Made by a program: the position numbers and the translations under genes
The notes under the pieces: model-generated
Seen by the model: the letters and a program-made list of their open reading frames with translations, nothing else
What the model was told of the DNA's origin: nothing
Database searches by the model: none
Source: Massilia antarctica
Lineage (GTDB): Bacteria > Pseudomonadota > Gammaproteobacteria > Burkholderiales > Burkholderiaceae_D
Length of the DNA: 64,000 bases
Reading direction: 5' to 3'
Assembly (NCBI RefSeq): GCF_015689335.1
Contig: NZ_CP065053.1
Span: forward strand, 4,526,001 to 4,590,000
Part shown: one piece after another, positions 8,306 through 15,945 of the stretch
Position numbering within the stretch: position 1 is the stretch's first letter
How the letters are laid out: each line of letters opens with the position of its first letter

Positions 8306-9603
8306 TGGACCCGCTTCTGCATCAGGGCTACGATGATTTTCGCGCTTTCGTCAATCCGCTCGTGTCGATGCGCGCGAAGTTGAGCAGCGAGCCTTACCTG
8401 CTCGAACGCGTGGCGAACGGGCGCCTGATCGACACCGAGGGCAAGCCGTACACCGACCTGCTGGCCGGCTGGGGTACGCAAGCCTTCGGCCATCGTCCGC
8501 CGGCCATCGAGGCCGCGCTGATTACTTTTCTCAACGGCAGCGCGCCATCGTTCTACCCGTCCGGTATCAGCCCGTACGCCGGTTTGCTGGCCAGCCGCCT
8601 GCATGAACGCACTGGTTACGACGCGGCGTTTTTCGCCAGCGGCGGCACCGAGGCGGTCGAAGCTGCGCTCAAGCTGGCACGCGGCGCCACCGGCAGGCCG
8701 CGCATCGCCTGCATCCAGGGCGCCTACCACGGCTGTACCTTCGGCAGCGTGGCGATGATGCAGGCCGGCCCGTACCGCGACATCTTCGGACCGCACCTGC
8801 CGATGGTCGATGCGCTGCCGTTCGGCGACATGCAGGCGCTGGAAGCCGCTCTGGCCGATCCCTCGCTGGCCGCCATCGTACTCGAACCGATTCAGGTCGA
8901 AGCCGGCGTGCGCCTGCCCGATGCGGCGTATCTGGCCCGCTTGTGCCATGGTACGGGCGAGCGGGGAGTGCTGCTGGTGGCCGACGAAATCCAGACCGGC
9001 CTGGGACGCACCGGGCGCTTTTTGTCGAGCGAAAACTGGCCACGCCGGCCCGACGTGGTCACACTCGGCAAGGCCCTGGGCGGTGGCCTGATGCCGCTGT
9101 CGGTGATGCTGACCCGCCGTGCGATTTTCGATGGCGTGTACGGCAAATTTGCACTGGCCGAGGCGCACGCCTCCACCTTCAGCGGCAATGCGCTGGCCTG
9201 CGTAGCCGAGCTGGCGGCGCTCGACCTGCTGGACGCCACGATGCTGGCCGAGGTGCGGCGCAAGGGCCGCCTGCTGCGCGACGCCCTCGACGAATGGGTG
9301 GCGCCGTCGCCGCTGGTCAAGGCCATCCATGGCGAAGGCCTGATGCTGGGTATCGAGCTCGACGCCCCTGATCATCCGTGCTACCAGTTCGACTACCTGG
9401 GCGTGCCCGAACTGGCCTCGCAGCCGGCCATCGGCATGCTGCTCGTGCACCGGCTTTACAAGGCCGGCTACATCACGCAGATCTGCGGCCACGCGTGGCA
9501 GGTGCTGCGCGTGCAGCCATCGTTCACGATATCCGACGACGAACTGCTGGCGTGCGTGCATGCGCTGCGCGACGCGCTCGACTTCCTGTGGGACCTTCAA
9601 TGA
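8305..9603 (+). CDS. Second class III PLP-dependent aminotransferase
   Basis: This 432-residue protein is a clear paralogue-type relative of the aminotransferase at 5125-6492. It has ASGGTEAVEAALKLAR, AYHGCTFG, LLVADEIQTGLGRTG and the PLP lysine Lys256 in LGKALGGG. Two class III enzymes in one operon suggest two amination steps or two different carbonyl substrates. The C-terminal segment around residues 350-400 includes a His/Trp-containing stretch (ICGHAWQVLR) that differs from the first copy. A GGAGG sequence about eight bases upstream supports the ATG, which overlaps the previous stop. The following SDR-like gene overlaps its stop. Confidence 0.92.
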   Translation: MDPLLHQGYDDFRAFVNPLVSMRAKLSSEPYLLERVANGRLIDTEGKPYTDLLAGWGTQAFGHRPPAIEAALITFLNGSAPSFYPSGISPYAGLLASRLHERTGYDAAFFASGGTEAVEAALKLARGATGRPRIACIQGAYHGCTFGSVAMMQAGPYRDIFGPHLPMVDALPFGDMQALEAALADPSLAAIVLEPIQVEAGVRLPDAAYLARLCHGTGERGVLLVADEIQTGLGRTGRFLSSENWPRRPDVVTLGKALGGGLMPLSVMLTRRAIFDGVYGKFALAEAHASTFSGNALACVAELAALDLLDATMLAEVRRKGRLLRDALDEWVAPSPLVKAIHGEGLMLGIELDAPDHPCYQFDYLGVPELASQPAIGMLLVHRLYKAGYITQICGHAWQVLRVQPSFTISDDELLACVHALRDALDFLWDLQ

Positions 9604-10301
9604 AGCGCGTACTCGTACTGGGCGGCAGCGGCGCCCTGGGTTCGGCCCTGCTGCGCGAGTTGAAGCGCAGCGGCGCGGACGCCGTATTTACCTACTGCCG
9701 CGGCGCGCAGGCTGCCGCCGCCCTCGGCGACGAACTCGGTTTCGCGGCCTACGCCGCCGATTTCTTGCAGGCCGATGCGGTTCAAGCGCTGTTCGATTCG
9801 CTCGCGCGCGACGCCCGCCTGCCCGACGTGGTGGTTCATTGCGCCGGCGTGGCGCCGATTGCGCTGGTCGGCGTCGTGACGGCAGCTGCCTGGGATGCGG
9901 TGCATGCCGTGCACGGACGCGCAGCGCTGCTGTGCGCACAGCAGATGGAACAGCGCGGCCTGCGTGGCGCGCTGGTGCTAGTGGCTGCCCTGGACGGCGT
10001 GCAGCCGGTGCCCGCGCCCGCGCATTACGCTGCCAGCCAGGCTGCCATGTGGGGGCTGACCATGGCGCTGGCCAAGGAACTCGGTCCCAAGGGCATCCTG
10101 GTCAACCTCGCGGTGGTGGGCGTGCTCGATGGCGGCATCGCGGCGGCGCTCGACCCCAAGCTGCGCGAATCGTACCGGCGCTATTCGGCGCTGGGCCGCA
10201 CCGGCACTTGCGCTGAGGCGGCGCGCGGCCTGCGCTGGCTCGCGCTCGAAAACACCTATTTGAACGGCGCCCAGTTCCCGCTCACGGGCGGGCTGGGATG
10301 A
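9600..10301 (+). CDS. SDR-like protein with catalytic lysine replaced
   Basis: This 233-residue Rossmann protein has the SDR cofactor loop (GGSGALGSALL) and a late FabG-like ending (FPLTGGLG). The catalytic YxxxK is altered: Tyr143 is kept in HYAASQ, but the Lys position is Gln147. The usual Ser region also reads VLVAALDG instead of a clear serine motif. It may have weak or altered reductase activity, or a non-catalytic or scaffolding role. It is coupled to the upstream aminotransferase (ATGA) and to the downstream membrane protein. Family membership is clear; activity is doubtful. Confidence 0.82.
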   Translation: MKRVLVLGGSGALGSALLRELKRSGADAVFTYCRGAQAAAALGDELGFAAYAADFLQADAVQALFDSLARDARLPDVVVHCAGVAPIALVGVVTAAAWDAVHAVHGRAALLCAQQMEQRGLRGALVLVAALDGVQPVPAPAHYAASQAAMWGLTMALAKELGPKGILVNLAVVGVLDGGIAAALDPKLRESYRRYSALGRTGTCAEAARGLRWLALENTYLNGAQFPLTGGLG

Positions 10302-10834
10302 AGCGCGCCGGCGGCATCTTTCTGCTGCTGTTGCTGGCGGTCCTGGCGGTGCAGAAGACGCAGGAAGGCCTCGCGCCCGAACTGCTGTGGATGTGCCACG
10401 TCACCAACGCGATGCTGACGCTCGGACTGATCGCCGATTTTGCGCCGCTGATCGTCACCGGTTTCCTGTGTCAGGCGGCCATCGCCTTGCCGGCTTACGT
10501 GCTGCATGTGGCGACCAGCGGCCACACGTCGATCGCCTCGTTTCTTTTGCATTTGTCGGCGCCAGTGCTGGGAGCGATGGCGTGGCGCGGCGAGCGCATG
10601 CCGGTCGCGATCCCGTGGGCCGTGCTGGCGACCTACCAGTTGCTGATCGCGCTCAGCCAGGCATTCACGCCCGAGAGCCTGAACGTCAATCTCGCTTTCC
10701 GCCCGTGGGACCCGTTGGTAACGTTCATCCCGTGGGGCTGGCCGGTGCGGGCGCTGAACCTGGTGCTGATGCTCGCGCAACTGTACGCGGCCCGCTGGCT
10801 GTGGAATCGCTACCTGGCGAAAACGGTTAGCTGA
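10298..10834 (+). CDS. Small polytopic membrane protein at operon end
   Basis: This 178-residue protein has about five hydrophobic segments and no family that I recognise. Visible features are an N-terminal hydrophobic helix, the motif WMCHVTNAML near residues 31-40, a single His in LLHLSAP, and a Trp/Arg-rich C-terminus. It overlaps the preceding SDR-like gene by 4 bases, so it belongs to the biosynthetic operon. Its last 8 bases overlap the end of the convergent flippase-like gene. Export or membrane anchoring of the product is a guess from its position. Confidence 0.72.
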   Translation: MKRAGGIFLLLLLAVLAVQKTQEGLAPELLWMCHVTNAMLTLGLIADFAPLIVTGFLCQAAIALPAYVLHVATSGHTSIASFLLHLSAPVLGAMAWRGERMPVAIPWAVLATYQLLIALSQAFTPESLNVNLAFRPWDPLVTFIPWGWPVRALNLVLMLAQLYAARWLWNRYLAKTVS

Positions 10835-11831
10835 ACACCTTGGGCAGTTTCCACGCGCCGGCGCGGTGGAATTCGCGCGCCAGCACCGCCGCGCCGGGTA
10901 CGGCCACCAGATACCAGCACAGAACCCGCAAGGTCACGCTCACGGCCATGCCCTGCGGCGTCAACGCCGGATCGAGCATGTAGCTGGTTGCCACTTCGGC
11001 CACGCCGATAGCGCCCGGTACCGGCGCCAGGTAGGCGACCATCAGGCTGGTCGAGAAAATCGTCAGCGCGTGCAGCCAGGTCAGCGTAAAGCCGAAATGG
11101 GTGGCCAGCAGCCAGCCGATCGCCACGTAGGTGAGCAGGAAAACGACCGACGCCAGATGGCACACCAGATGCTGTACGTCGCTCGATTTGCCGATGGCGG
11201 AAATTGCGTGCGCGCTCTGGCCGACACCGAGCAGGATTTTCTGCGACAGGCCGCCGGCCTTCATCGTTCCGGCGCGCCGTTCGGTCCAGCGCATCACCGG
11301 CCCCGGAAAAAACGCCATCAGCGCGAGCAGCAGGGCGATGCCCAGCAGCGGTGCGGTCAGCAGCGGCAAGCCAATCTGCAAGGCAGCCGGCAGCGGGATG
11401 GCGTGGCCAAAGGTGAGGGTGACGCACGACACCAGGCAAATCCACAACGTCATGTAGATGCTTTTGCTGACCGACGCCGCCAGCGCCTGCGGCAGTGGCA
11501 CTCCCTGGCGCGTGAGCATGAACATCATGGCCGGCGTATGCAGTTCGGCGCTGGGCGTGAGGCTGGTGACGAAGTAGCTCACGCAGGTCAGGCGTAGGCC
11601 TTGCGCGAAACGCAGCGGGTGGCCGAGCACCGCGAGCATGCTGCGCAGGCGTATCCAGTCCAGCATGTAAAAAAAGCAGGTCAGCGCCGCGAGGCCCAGC
11701 CACAGGGGCAGGGGAATGGTGCCGATCAGGGCCAGCACGACACCGAGGCTGGAGCCGCTGGCGTGCGAGAAGAAGCGCGCGGTCAGGTAGACGGTCAGCG
11801 CGAACAGAAAGGCGAACAGGATTTTTTTCAA
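10827..11831 (-). CDS. Lysylphosphatidylglycerol synthase TM / UPF0104-like membrane protein
   Basis: This 334-residue polytopic protein has the layout of the LPTM (UPF0104) family, the transmembrane module that acts as a lipid flippase in MprF. Supporting motifs are the SLTPSAELHTPAMMFML segment in the second third and APVPGAIGVAEVA in the last third, which match the family's conserved blocks. The start is taken as TTG at 11831, because the TTGA overlap with the upstream stop fits the coupling seen throughout this operon and gives the usual family length with a hydrophobic N-terminus. A longer in-frame reading through the upstream gene is rejected. A role in moving a lipid across the inner membrane is inferred. 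Confidence 0.85.
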   Translation of the reverse strand: MKKILFAFLFALTVYLTARFFSHASGSSLGVVLALIGTIPLPLWLGLAALTCFFYMLDWIRLRSMLAVLGHPLRFAQGLRLTCVSYFVTSLTPSAELHTPAMMFMLTRQGVPLPQALAASVSKSIYMTLWICLVSCVTLTFGHAIPLPAALQIGLPLLTAPLLGIALLLALMAFFPGPVMRWTERRAGTMKAGGLSQKILLGVGQSAHAISAIGKSSDVQHLVCHLASVVFLLTYVAIGWLLATHFGFTLTWLHALTIFSTSLMVAYLAPVPGAIGVAEVATSYMLDPALTPQGMAVSVTLRVLCWYLVAVPGAAVLAREFHRAGAWKLPKVFS

Positions 11832-12493
11832 AGGGGACGTGTCGCTTCGATAAATTGCAGGTAGACCGCCGCCAGGTGGCCGGCGGCGGTGGGGATGATC
11901 TGTTCTGCCTGGGCCGCGAACTCGGTGCGCGTGAGCGAGCGGCGCAGGCCCAGGCGCTTGAGCAGGCGCCCCCAGTGATGGTTGGTGCGGTCCGGCGCAA
12001 AGCGGCGCGTGAATGCGGCCAGGCCGGCGGCGGCGTCGCGCGGGCTGCCGTACTGGCGCGGCACGTCGAACGGCTGCGCCGCCAGGTGCGGCCCGTTGGC
12101 CTCGACGTACCACTCGTAGCCGTCGGTCAGGTGCGCCACGCGGCTGGCGTGGACCGGGCAGGCCATGTCGATCACCAGGTGCGAGGCCATCCCCAGCTGC
12201 ACGAAGGCACGCGCATGCTGGCCGGTGCGCCATGCCGCCACGGCGCGGTCGAAGCAGGCTTGCGCCTTCGCCGGCGCGCTGGCGGTCACGAACGGGATAA
12301 AGCCGCCACCGAGATAGCGCCCGGAGAAGTGGCTGAGCGACCAGTGTTCCCAGATTTTTTCCCGGCGAGGCAAGTAGATCACGTCTTCGCGGATGGCGCC
12401 CAGCACCAACGCATCGCGGAAGCGGTTCAATATCGGGTCGTCCAGCTTGCGCACCGCAAGGCCGATGACCAGCTGCAACCCGTTGTATCTCAT
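11828..12493 (-). CDS. Zinc-dependent phospholipase C-like protein
   Basis: This 221-residue, mostly helical protein resembles the zinc phospholipase C/S1-P1 nuclease fold. Candidate metal ligands are HWSLSHF near residues 50-56 and ASHLVIDMACPVHASR near 103-118, where His, Asp and His are spaced as in the family's core helix. No signal peptide is obvious, which is unusual for secreted phospholipase C enzymes. It lies between a flippase-like gene and a 56-residue gene with stop/start overlaps on both sides. It may cleave or bind a phospholipid in the same pathway as the neighbouring radical SAM protein; this is inference. Confidence 0.7.
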   Translation of the reverse strand: MRYNGLQLVIGLAVRKLDDPILNRFRDALVLGAIREDVIYLPRREKIWEHWSLSHFSGRYLGGGFIPFVTASAPAKAQACFDRAVAAWRTGQHARAFVQLGMASHLVIDMACPVHASRVAHLTDGYEWYVEANGPHLAAQPFDVPRQYGSPRDAAAGLAAFTRRFAPDRTNHHWGRLLKRLGLRRSLTRTEFAAQAEQIIPTAAGHLAAVYLQFIEATRPL

Positions 12494-12660
12494 TGGTCCT
12501 GTGCTGCCGCGGCCTGATAGCGCGCCAGCAGGGCAAGCAGTTCGCCGTAGTGGCGCCGGCCGCCGTGATCGATGCAGAACCGCGCGGCGTGCGCGAGGAA
12601 CAGGGGAATGGCTTCCTCGGGCAGGTCGAGCGCGCGCAGGATATCCTGTTCGTCACTCAT
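12490..12660 (-). CDS. 56-residue hypothetical protein in radical SAM operon
   Basis: This short, predicted helical and acidic protein begins MSDEQDILRAL. It shows no transmembrane segment and no signal peptide. It is supported by position: its ATG overlaps the stop of the radical SAM gene (ATGA), and its stop overlaps the start of the phospholipase-like gene in the same way. Its size and position suit a small partner or chaperone for the radical SAM enzyme, but there is no motif to prove this. Confidence 0.65.
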   Translation of the reverse strand: MSDEQDILRALDLPEEAIPLFLAHAARFCIDHGGRRHYGELLALLARYQAAAAQDQ

Positions 12661-14108
12661 GATACGGTCAGCCTGCCGCTGCCGAGGGTGGCGACCGGCG
12701 CGCCCGGGGCCGCGCTGAAACGGGTGTCGCGGTCGCGGTACAGGATGTTGTAGGCACACGAGGGTACGTTGCGCCCGTCCGGCTCGCGGATACCCACGCA
12801 GCACTGGCGAATGCGGTCGGTGTCGAAGGTTTCTTCATCCATGTGCGAATGGACGTAGATCGCCTTGGAGCTTTGCTCGCCGATGCGCATGCGCTGCTCG
12901 GTCGACAGGCCGGGGCCGAACATGCGCGCCAGCAGGCCCTTGAGCGTGGCCAGCACCAGGTCGCTATCGGGGCAATCGATCTCGCCGGCCCACAGGCGCG
13001 TGATCACGTCCTGCAGCCGCAGTTCCACCTGCGGCGTCGGTTCCAGGTACAGGGTGCCAGTCAGCAGCGCGCGCAGGTCGGCGCGCTCCATGAAGCGGGT
13101 GAAGGGCAGCCAGCGCCCGTCGTCCAGGCGCAGCATGTAGGTGATCAGGTAGCACATCGGATGGCTCGACGGCGAGGGCACGAAGTCGGTGATGCGCAGC
13201 GCGCCATCGGTCTGCTGTTCCAGGTCGGCCAGCACGTCGTAGGTGGTGTAGCGCCCGCGCCGGTCGAAGCGCGATCCTCCCTGGCCGGTGAAGGTCATCG
13301 TGTGCAGTTCGACGCTGCGGATGAAGTCCTTTTCCAGCGCGAGCTTCACGAAGGCGCCCACTTCATGGTCGTTGCTGCCGCGCGCGAGCACCGGCAGCAG
13401 GGTGGTGTCGACCTTGTATTTTTCCAGCAGGGCCAGTACCCGCATCTTCGCCTGGTAAAAATTACCGCCCAACATGTCGATGTTGGTCCCCGGCGTGAAC
13501 GAGTCGAACGACAGCACGATGCGCGCGTCCAGCGCGGCCAGGCGTTCGAGCAGCCACTCATCCTTGAGAAAGCGCAGGCCGTGGGTCGAGATGGTGATGC
13601 GGTTGATGCCTTCGGCGTGGCACAGCTCCACCAGCCGTTCAAAGTCCGGGTGCTGGGTCGGTTCGCCGCCGGTCAGGTTGATCATGCGGTTGCTCGGATC
13701 GGCGCGCCGCATGTGCCCCAGGATGGCGCGCAACTGGTCCTGCGACATGTGAAACGCGCCTTCGTTGCGGTTATGCGTGTAGCAGATCGGGCAATCGAGG
13801 TTGCAGGCCGAGGTAATCGGCACGATCGGCAGCAGTACCTGCTGTTCGTGGCTGGTACAGGGGCCGCAGTCGAACGGGCAGCCCTGGCTGGCCGGCGCCG
13901 CACCGGCGGGCGGGGTGAGGACCGGCGGTTCGTCCATCATTGTGTCGTACCAGGCGGCGTTCGACGAGACGATGACTTCTTCGGAGCCGTGCTGCGGGCA
14001 GCGCTTGCGCATGACGATGCGCCCCTCGCTGCGCCAGATGGTGGCGTCGATGCTGCGTTTGCAGGTCGAACACAGGCTTGTCGTTCCTCGTACCAGTTCG
14101 TCGCTCAT
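12657..14108 (-). CDS. Multi-cluster radical SAM protein, tetraether/membrane-spanning lipid synthase-like
   Basis: This 483-residue protein has three Cys groups. The N-terminal set (Cys13, Cys16, Cys37 with PQHG) looks rubredoxin-like. A second set, CPFDCGPC, is at Cys77, Cys81 and Cys84. The radical SAM motif CNLDCPIC is at Cys102, Cys106 and Cys109, followed by LTGGEPT. This layout matches the MJ0619/Tes-type family. Archaeal Tes joins lipid tails into tetraethers, and bacterial relatives are proposed to make membrane-spanning lipids. More Cys occur at the C-terminus (QCC and PSCAY). It is the first gene of a four-gene coupled operon with phospholipase-like and flippase-like genes, which supports a lipid substrate. 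The exact reaction is not shown by the sequence. Confidence 0.85.
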   Translation of the reverse strand: MSDELVRGTTSLCSTCKRSIDATIWRSEGRIVMRKRCPQHGSEEVIVSSNAAWYDTMMDEPPVLTPPAGAAPASQGCPFDCGPCTSHEQQVLLPIVPITSACNLDCPICYTHNRNEGAFHMSQDQLRAILGHMRRADPSNRMINLTGGEPTQHPDFERLVELCHAEGINRITISTHGLRFLKDEWLLERLAALDARIVLSFDSFTPGTNIDMLGGNFYQAKMRVLALLEKYKVDTTLLPVLARGSNDHEVGAFVKLALEKDFIRSVELHTMTFTGQGGSRFDRRGRYTTYDVLADLEQQTDGALRITDFVPSPSSHPMCYLITYMLRLDDGRWLPFTRFMERADLRALLTGTLYLEPTPQVELRLQDVITRLWAGEIDCPDSDLVLATLKGLLARMFGPGLSTEQRMRIGEQSSKAIYVHSHMDEETFDTDRIRQCCVGIREPDGRNVPSCAYNILYRDRDTRFSAAPGAPVATLGSGRLTVS

Positions 14109-14256
14109 TGAGATCCACTTGGCAAATGCCGGACCAGTCCGGGTGTGCTGTGATTGTAATGGCAACGCCGTAAATCGCAAAGCCGCGCATGGCGGCGCGG
14201 TTTACGCCTTGGGCGCCTTTTGCGCGCCAGCGCGCGGCTCTCCTGTTTCAGCTCTT

Positions 14257-14517
14257 GCTGGCAAGCAGGTACTCGACGTCGGCTGTTGCTGCGCCATCCT
14301 GCCGAATCGATGGCGCGCCACGGCGCCAAGGTTGCCGGCATCGACCTGGTGGAAAAGCCCTCGCAGATCGCCCGCTGGCATGCGCAGGACCAGGGGGGCG
14401 ACATGCGCTACGTCTGCAGCAGCGCCCAGGCGTGGGCGGCCGATCACGCAGGGCGGTACGACGTTGTCACCTGCATGAAAATGCTGGAAGACGTGCCGCA
14501 ACCGTCCTTCATTCGCC
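14257..14517 (+). pseudogene. ubiG: Frameshifted fragment of ubiG (ubiquinone O-methyltransferase)
   Basis: Two reading frames together give an internal piece of UbiG. Frame one reads LAGKQVLDVGC up to about base 14300. Frame three then continues AESMARHGAKVAGIDLVEKP and, further on, GRYDVVTCMKMLEDVP, to about 14517. The switch is explained by one missing base in CTGGCC, now CTGCC, at 14299-14303. The SAM-binding glycines are also damaged: the expected GCGGGIL reads GCCCAIL. Both the N-terminal and C-terminal parts of the enzyme are absent. It is therefore a decayed remnant, and a functional ubiG should exist elsewhere. The 3' end overlaps the stop of the convergent hydrolase gene. Confidence 0.82.
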
Positions 14518-15366
14518 GGACGGCAGCAGCGGCGCCACCATGGCCGCCCAGCCGGCCTGCCAGCAGCACGCATGGCCGACGCCGGGGACCACCGAGACGT
14601 GCGGCCTGGCGCCAGCCGGAAAGCGCGCCGCGTACGACGCCAGCACGGCCGGCGGCACGATATCGTCATCGGCCCCTACCCAGTGCTGCTGCGGCACATG
14701 CGCCAGCTGCGCGGCGTAATCGGCCGGATTGAGCGAGGCCGCCAGCGGCGACAAGTGCTGCAGGCGCGCCCAGGCGGCCGTGTCCAGGTTGGCGGCCACT
14801 GTCAGCAGCAGGGCCACGTCGGCGCGACGCGCGGCCAGCAGGGCGGCCACGGCGCCGCCGCCGGAATAGCCCACCAGGACCAGGTGCCGCGCGCCGGCCC
14901 GCTGCTTCAGCTGGTCGAGCGCGGCGTTCATGCTGTCGATGACGTGCACGCTGTAGCGGGCATCGGTCCATACCGCGCTGCGGCAGGCGGGGGGCAGGGC
15001 GCCTGCCTGGAACTGGCACGGCCGCGCCAGATACGCCACCGCGCCGCCGGGATGGCGCAGCGCCAGTTGCAGCGCCACCGGCTGCACCGGCGTGGGATCG
15101 GGCGAGACGGTGCTTGCGCCCAGCCACGCCAGCCCGTCGCCCTCCACATACACCGTCAGCGTCGCTGCGCGCTGCGTCGCCGGGCTCCAACTGGCCAGGG
15201 CGAAACCGCCTGCCGGGAGCGTGCGGCGTTCCCAGCCTGCCGTGCGCGCCAGTGCGTCGGCCTGCTGAAGGCGCGCGGATGGATCGATGACGGCACATCC
15301 GGCCAGCAGGCTGCCCAGCAGCAGCATGCCTGTCCGGCCGCGCTCAATGATATGATCGAATAACAT
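14509..15366 (-). CDS. Alpha/beta hydrolase lipoprotein
   Basis: This 285-residue protein has a lipoprotein signal peptide with lipobox LLAGC (Cys24), so it should be anchored to the cell envelope. The mature part is an alpha/beta hydrolase. The nucleophile elbow is GYSGGG, an acid candidate lies in GADDDIVPP, and the His is in GVGHACCW. These are in the correct order for a Ser-Asp-His triad. An internal ATG 13 codons downstream gives a shorter signal peptide and is possible. The substrate is unknown. The gene ends inside the ubiG remnant and has no operon partner. Confidence 0.82.
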   Translation of the reverse strand: MLFDHIIERGRTGMLLLGSLLAGCAVIDPSARLQQADALARTAGWERRTLPAGGFALASWSPATQRAATLTVYVEGDGLAWLGASTVSPDPTPVQPVALQLALRHPGGAVAYLARPCQFQAGALPPACRSAVWTDARYSVHVIDSMNAALDQLKQRAGARHLVLVGYSGGGAVAALLAARRADVALLLTVAANLDTAAWARLQHLSPLAASLNPADYAAQLAHVPQQHWVGADDDIVPPAVLASYAARFPAGARPHVSVVPGVGHACCWQAGWAAMVAPLLPSGE

Positions 15367-15509
15367 CGTGCCGGTATGTTTGGATATTCATACGGTCGAT
15401 TATTGTCGGTACAGGACGTCATTGCCAAGTTTTATGTGTGTCGGCTCAGGGACCAGTCAGCGCCATTGTCGCGGTCCGCTCGCCGGCATGCTACCTTGAA
15501 TGAGCGAGT

Positions 15510-15935
15510 ATGACGACACCGGAAAACCCGTACGCACCGCCTGAATCGCTGCCGGCACGGTACGTGACACCGCGCCTGCGCCGGCTCGCCTATGTATTGG
15601 CGGCGCTGGCGGCCACGCACCTGTTGGCGGTGATCGCCAGCCACCACCGCTACGCCTCCCTCGCGCGCGGGGCCGCCGTTTCGGACGTCAACTGGATAAC
15701 CAGCGTGCTGTCCTTTCTTTGCCTGTATGGCGGCGCCACGATCCTGGCGCGCGGGCATGCGCGCGGGCGCATGCTGTTTGTCGTCGCCGTGGGTGGATTG
15801 ACGATGTCGCTGCGCGCCTGGTGGCCGTACAGCGAGGCTGCCATGCTCGTCATCAGCGCAATCGGGCTGGCGGCAGCCGGCGCCTTGCTCGCCCACTTTT
15901 CGCGGCAACAGCTGCGTGATGCAGGATTGCGCTGA
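15510..15935 (+). CDS. Small integral membrane protein
   Basis: This 141-residue protein has a polar, proline-rich N-terminus (MTTPENPYAPPE) and four hydrophobic segments, near residues 25-45, 63-82, 88-102 and 108-127. The N-terminal pattern NPYAPP is common in uncharacterised small membrane proteins of Proteobacteria. No catalytic motif is visible. It stands alone and converges on the HEAT-like gene with 10 bases between stops. Confidence 0.68.
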   Translation: MTTPENPYAPPESLPARYVTPRLRRLAYVLAALAATHLLAVIASHHRYASLARGAAVSDVNWITSVLSFLCLYGGATILARGHARGRMLFVVAVGGLTMSLRAWWPYSEAAMLVISAIGLAAAGALLAHFSRQQLRDAGLR

Positions 15936-15945
15936 GCGGGATTGC

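Noticed and set aside
1..10834. RiPP cluster interpretation of the radical SAM region
   Set aside because: No short precursor peptide gene or RRE-like gene was found near either radical SAM gene. A lipid-type substrate fits the KS, ACP and flippase-like genes better.
10827..12656. A 609-residue reading of the minus-strand flippase-like frame
   Set aside because: The first 275 residues run through the phospholipase-like gene in another frame and are Arg/Pro-rich. The real protein begins at TTG 11831.
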